Positions 61,661 through 64,000 of a stretch of 64,000 nt of DNA are shown in pieces. The stretch spans positions 2,586,001 through 2,650,000 of the forward strand of contig NZ_AP027142.1 of assembly GCF_027925385.1 (NCBI RefSeq), written 5' to 3'. Within the stretch, counting starts at the first letter, position 1. Every line of letters starts with the position of its first letter. The position numbers and the translations under genes are program-made. The notes under the pieces are model-generated. The model was not told where the DNA came from and made no database searches. It worked only from the letters and a program-made list of their open reading frames with translations. The stretch is from Methylocystis iwaonis. GTDB lineage: Bacteria; Pseudomonadota; Alphaproteobacteria; Rhizobiales; Beijerinckiaceae.

Positions 61661-63018
61661 GTCGGCGCCTTCTGTGCGAGCAGACGATCGACGAGCGCGA
61701 CGCATTGACCCGTCTGCGCGGACGGATCGAGCAGCCGCGCGATTTCGTCGTCACCAAGATGCGACCGTATGGTCTCGTCACGCGCGACGACGTCCGGGAA
61801 GGAGCGGCCCTCCGCCCGCGCGACAGCCGAAAGGGACATCACCAGCCGATGCGCCTCGGGTTTGCCGATGCGCCGCGCGAGCGCAACCATCACGCCTTCC
61901 GAAAGAGCGAAACCGCCATTCGCCGCGAGATTGACGCGCATGCGTTCTGCATCGACTTCGACAGTCTCGAGCAGGGCGGCTAGGAGCGAAAGGGCTTTGC
62001 CGGCGGCCATGGTCAGCTCCGGAATCGCGTTCCACTCTACTTTCCAGGACCGTCCGTCGCGCTCGTGATCATGCACCAGACTCTCGAGCAGCAGGCTCGA
62101 ATTGGCGCGCACGACGCGGGCCAATGTTCCGAGATGCTCCGCCGTCTCGGGGTTGCGCTTGTGCGGCATGGTGATGCTGCCGACCCCTTTGGCGAGCGCC
62201 GCCTCCCGCAGCTCGCCGATCTCGTCGCGTTGCAGATTGTATATCTCATGGCCAATGCGGTCGGCGGTCGCCGACACGAGCGCGAGGAGTTGCCCCCACT
62301 CGGCGTATCGATCCCGGCTTGCGGTCCAGGACATATCGGGGACAGCGAGGCCGACGCGCTCCAGGAAGCGCTGTTGCAGCGCAAGCGCATCCGTCCCGAG
62401 CGCCGAAAGGCTGCCGACGCCGCCACAAAGTTGACCGACATCAGTGCGGGCGGCGGCTTCGTCGAAGCGCATTCGATGGCGGCGTAACTCCGCAAGCCAA
62501 CCGGCGACCTTGAAGCCAAAGGTGATCGGGAGGCCCTGCTGGCCATGCGTCCGCCCGGGCATGATCGTCTGTCGATGACGCCGGCATAGGGCTTCGCAAG
62601 CTGCCATCGCGCGTTCAAGATCGTCACTGAGCAGACGACGAGCGGCGCGCAGGGCAAGCACGAGCCATGTGTCGGCGACATCCTGCACGGTGGCGCCAAA
62701 GTAAAACCATTCGGAACCTGACGAAGCGCAACGACGCGCGACGGCGGCGATGAGGCCAGCCGTCGAATGCGCGGTCGCTTGATATCCGTCGCGACACTCA
62801 GCCAGAAAGTCGTCGTCGACGCACAACGAGGCGCAGGTCGTCTTTATGTCCTGCGCCGCGTCGGATGGAATCACGCCGTGCTCGGCCTGAACTTCCGCAA
62901 GGATGGCAAGAAGCTCGATCCATCTGCGGGTGCGCGGAATGTCGTCGAAAAGCGTGCGCATCTCGGGCGTGGACCAGGCGCCACCATAAATCGCGGAGGC
63001 AAAGGACCAGCCTGTCAT
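61657..63018 (-). CDS. Adenylosuccinate lyase / CMLE-family lyase
   Basis: The 453-residue protein belongs to the class II fumarase/aspartase superfamily in its PurB/3-carboxymuconate-cycloisomerase branch. Signatures are YFGATVQDVADT, RTHGQQGLPITFGFKVAGWL with the catalytic His, and the flexible-loop SITMPHKRNPETAEHL near residue 280. A second purB is unlikely here, since the gene is in a non-purine operon. The family removes fumarate or opens lactones. The ATG at 63018 overlaps the stop of the next lyase. Confidence 0.85.
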   Translation of the reverse strand: MTGWSFASAIYGGAWSTPEMRTLFDDIPRTRRWIELLAILAEVQAEHGVIPSDAAQDIKTTCASLCVDDDFLAECRDGYQATAHSTAGLIAAVARRCASSGSEWFYFGATVQDVADTWLVLALRAARRLLSDDLERAMAACEALCRRHRQTIMPGRTHGQQGLPITFGFKVAGWLAELRRHRMRFDEAAARTDVGQLCGGVGSLSALGTDALALQQRFLERVGLAVPDMSWTASRDRYAEWGQLLALVSATADRIGHEIYNLQRDEIGELREAALAKGVGSITMPHKRNPETAEHLGTLARVVRANSSLLLESLVHDHERDGRSWKVEWNAIPELTMAAGKALSLLAALLETVEVDAERMRVNLAANGGFALSEGVMVALARRIGKPEAHRLVMSLSAVARAEGRSFPDVVARDETIRSHLGDDEIARLLDPSAQTGQCVALVDRLLAQKAPT

Positions 63019-64000
63019 CGGGCATCCCCCGCAAAGCTGCGCGCCTCGGCGAAAAGCGCATCGATTGCGGCCTTCCGGTCGGCCCGCCTCTGCGCAATCT
63101 GTCCCCGGCGCTCGCGCGCCGCTCTGCTCAACTCTTCCGCCATCGCGGCCACTTCTTTCGGAGAGGCGCATCCGACGTCTTTTCGCGCCCCCACGCAACC
63201 CGTCACATCGAGCGCGCAGGCGAGTATGTCTGCTGTGTTTATGACTTCCTCTCCAGCCCCGGCGCTTCGCAGCGCGGCGCCCAGGTCTTCCGGCGTCGCA
63301 TCCGCGAGCGTCCGCCCTTGCGCCTCCAGATTTGCAACGAGCCGACCAACCGCGCCATGCGCGCGCCGATAGTCGATCTTGGCTTCCGCGGTAAGTCGTT
63401 CAGCAAGGTCGGCGGCGCAGACAGCGCGATCTTCGAGCGCCTGCAAGGCGCGCTTCTGGTTGAATTCGAGATCGTCGACGCATTCGGCCACGAGCAGAGC
63501 CGCCTCTCCCGCGGCGCGCAAAGCCTCAGGGATTGCGCCGTAAGCATACAGGCGATTATCCATCTGCCCGGACGGCGTGCGCCCCGCCGCAGCAACCCCG
63601 GCCTGCACGCCAAGGAGCCGATTGGCCGTGGCGCGCGCAAAAGCGAGAGCGAAGGGGTTGCGCTTCTGCGGCATGATCTTGCTGGCGCGAGAATGGCGGT
63701 CGGCCAGCCGAACGAAGCCGAACTCGGCGCTCGCGAAGATCATCAAATCTTCCGCGAGGCGACTGAGATTAACGCACACTGAGACGGCGATTGCGCAGGC
63801 CTCGATGGCTAGATCGTGCATCCACATGGCGTCGCGCGCGTGCCGCACCGGCGCGGTGAAGCCCAGGCGCCTTGCGATCGCTCGCCGATCCTGCGTGATT
63901 ACCGAGCCATTGGCGCTTCCGATGCCCGCGGGACATTGGTTCATGCGCGCGTAAAGCTCGATCGACCGATCGGAGTCGCGCAGTAACGGCCAAGCAAAGC
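63015..64000 (-). CDS. Argininosuccinate-lyase-superfamily enzyme (N-terminus beyond the window)
   Basis: About 328 C-terminal residues are visible. The frame is open to the window edge. YARMNQCPAGIGSANGSVI and DAMWMHDLAIEACAIAVSV resemble argininosuccinate lyase, the signature loop is SRASKIMPQKRNPFALAFAR, and a C-terminal helical bundle follows. The usual GSSxMPxKxN is altered to RASKIMPQKRN. A second lyase beside it, together with the PLP enzyme, argues against arginine synthesis. EDDS lyase and S-(2-succino)cysteine lyase belong to the same superfamily. It is the first visible gene of the coupled operon. Confidence 0.83.
   Translation of the reverse strand, partial: FAWPLLRDSDRSIELYARMNQCPAGIGSANGSVITQDRRAIARRLGFTAPVRHARDAMWMHDLAIEACAIAVSVCVNLSRLAEDLMIFASAEFGFVRLADRHSRASKIMPQKRNPFALAFARATANRLLGVQAGVAAAGRTPSGQMDNRLYAYGAIPEALRAAGEAALLVAECVDDLEFNQKRALQALEDRAVCAADLAERLTAEAKIDYRRAHGAVGRLVANLEAQGRTLADATPEDLGAALRSAGAGEEVINTADILACALDVTGCVGARKDVGCASPKEVAAMAEELSRAARERRGQIAQRRADRKAAIDALFAEARSFAGDAR

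Overview
The window is a 64 kb piece of a GC-rich bacterial chromosome, most likely from an alphaproteobacterium of the order Hyphomicrobiales (Rhizobiales). That placement is an inference. It rests on an F1-ATPase zeta inhibitor (DUF1476), a leuS-lptE-holA block, a purC/purS/purQ block, AsmA, TadE/TadG and HdeD-type genes, alphaproteobacterial-style codon use, and many short palindromic intergenic repeats typical of such genomes. A methanotroph or methylotroph relative such as Methylocystis is possible but not proven. I see no rRNA, tRNA, CRISPR array, prophage or replication origin. About 65 genes are supported.

Layout. 1-2.7 kb: the end of an M48-type membrane protease, a secreted Ntn amidohydrolase and a membrane J-domain protein. 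2.8-12.8 kb: an exopolysaccharide region with a deacetylase, a GNAT-like transferase, two coupled methyltransferases, a Wzz/GumC chain-length protein with a decayed kinase domain, a Wza-like export lipoprotein, a glycosyltransferase and an initiating sugar-phosphate transferase. 12.8-25.9 kb: a mixed region with DUF423, a response regulator, AsmA, SixA, aroC, a Tat-exported histone-deacetylase-like protein, a frameshifted phosphodiester glycosidase gene and ribB. 26-36 kb: a secreted beta-helix protein, xerC, the ATPase zeta subunit, purC-uma2-purS-purQ, then leuS-lptE-holA. 36-49 kb: HdeD, a YggS-type PLP protein, a complete IS4-family insertion sequence, an L,D-transpeptidase, an atypical regulator, pgm, tadE/tadG, a lytic transglycosylase and prfC. 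49.5-52.3 kb: a DUF3501 / Fe-S reductase-like / rubrerythrin group. 52.4-58.3 kb: an O-methyltransferase, a poly-gamma-glutamate hydrolase-like gene, der, ugd and a Phd/VapC toxin-antitoxin pair. 58.3-64 kb: a scar joining two truncated genes, then a minus-strand operon of four genes joined by ATGA overlaps and running off the window.

The strongest candidate for an undescribed system is that last operon. It holds two different argininosuccinate/adenylosuccinate-lyase superfamily enzymes, a D-cysteine-desulfhydrase/ACC-deaminase-like PLP enzyme, an ADP-forming acyl-CoA ligase and the remnant of a methionine gamma-lyase-like gene. Together they look like a route that splits fumarate (or a similar acid) from an amino-acid adduct, deaminates the product and activates an acyl group. 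The substrate is unknown.

The second theme is repeats. At least five families of palindromic intergenic elements occur. One composite element starts just after the stop codon of four different genes, always in the same orientation relative to the gene. One hairpin family shows compensatory base changes. One repeat is read in frame inside the lptE leader, and another was split by the IS4 element with a clear 9-bp target duplication.
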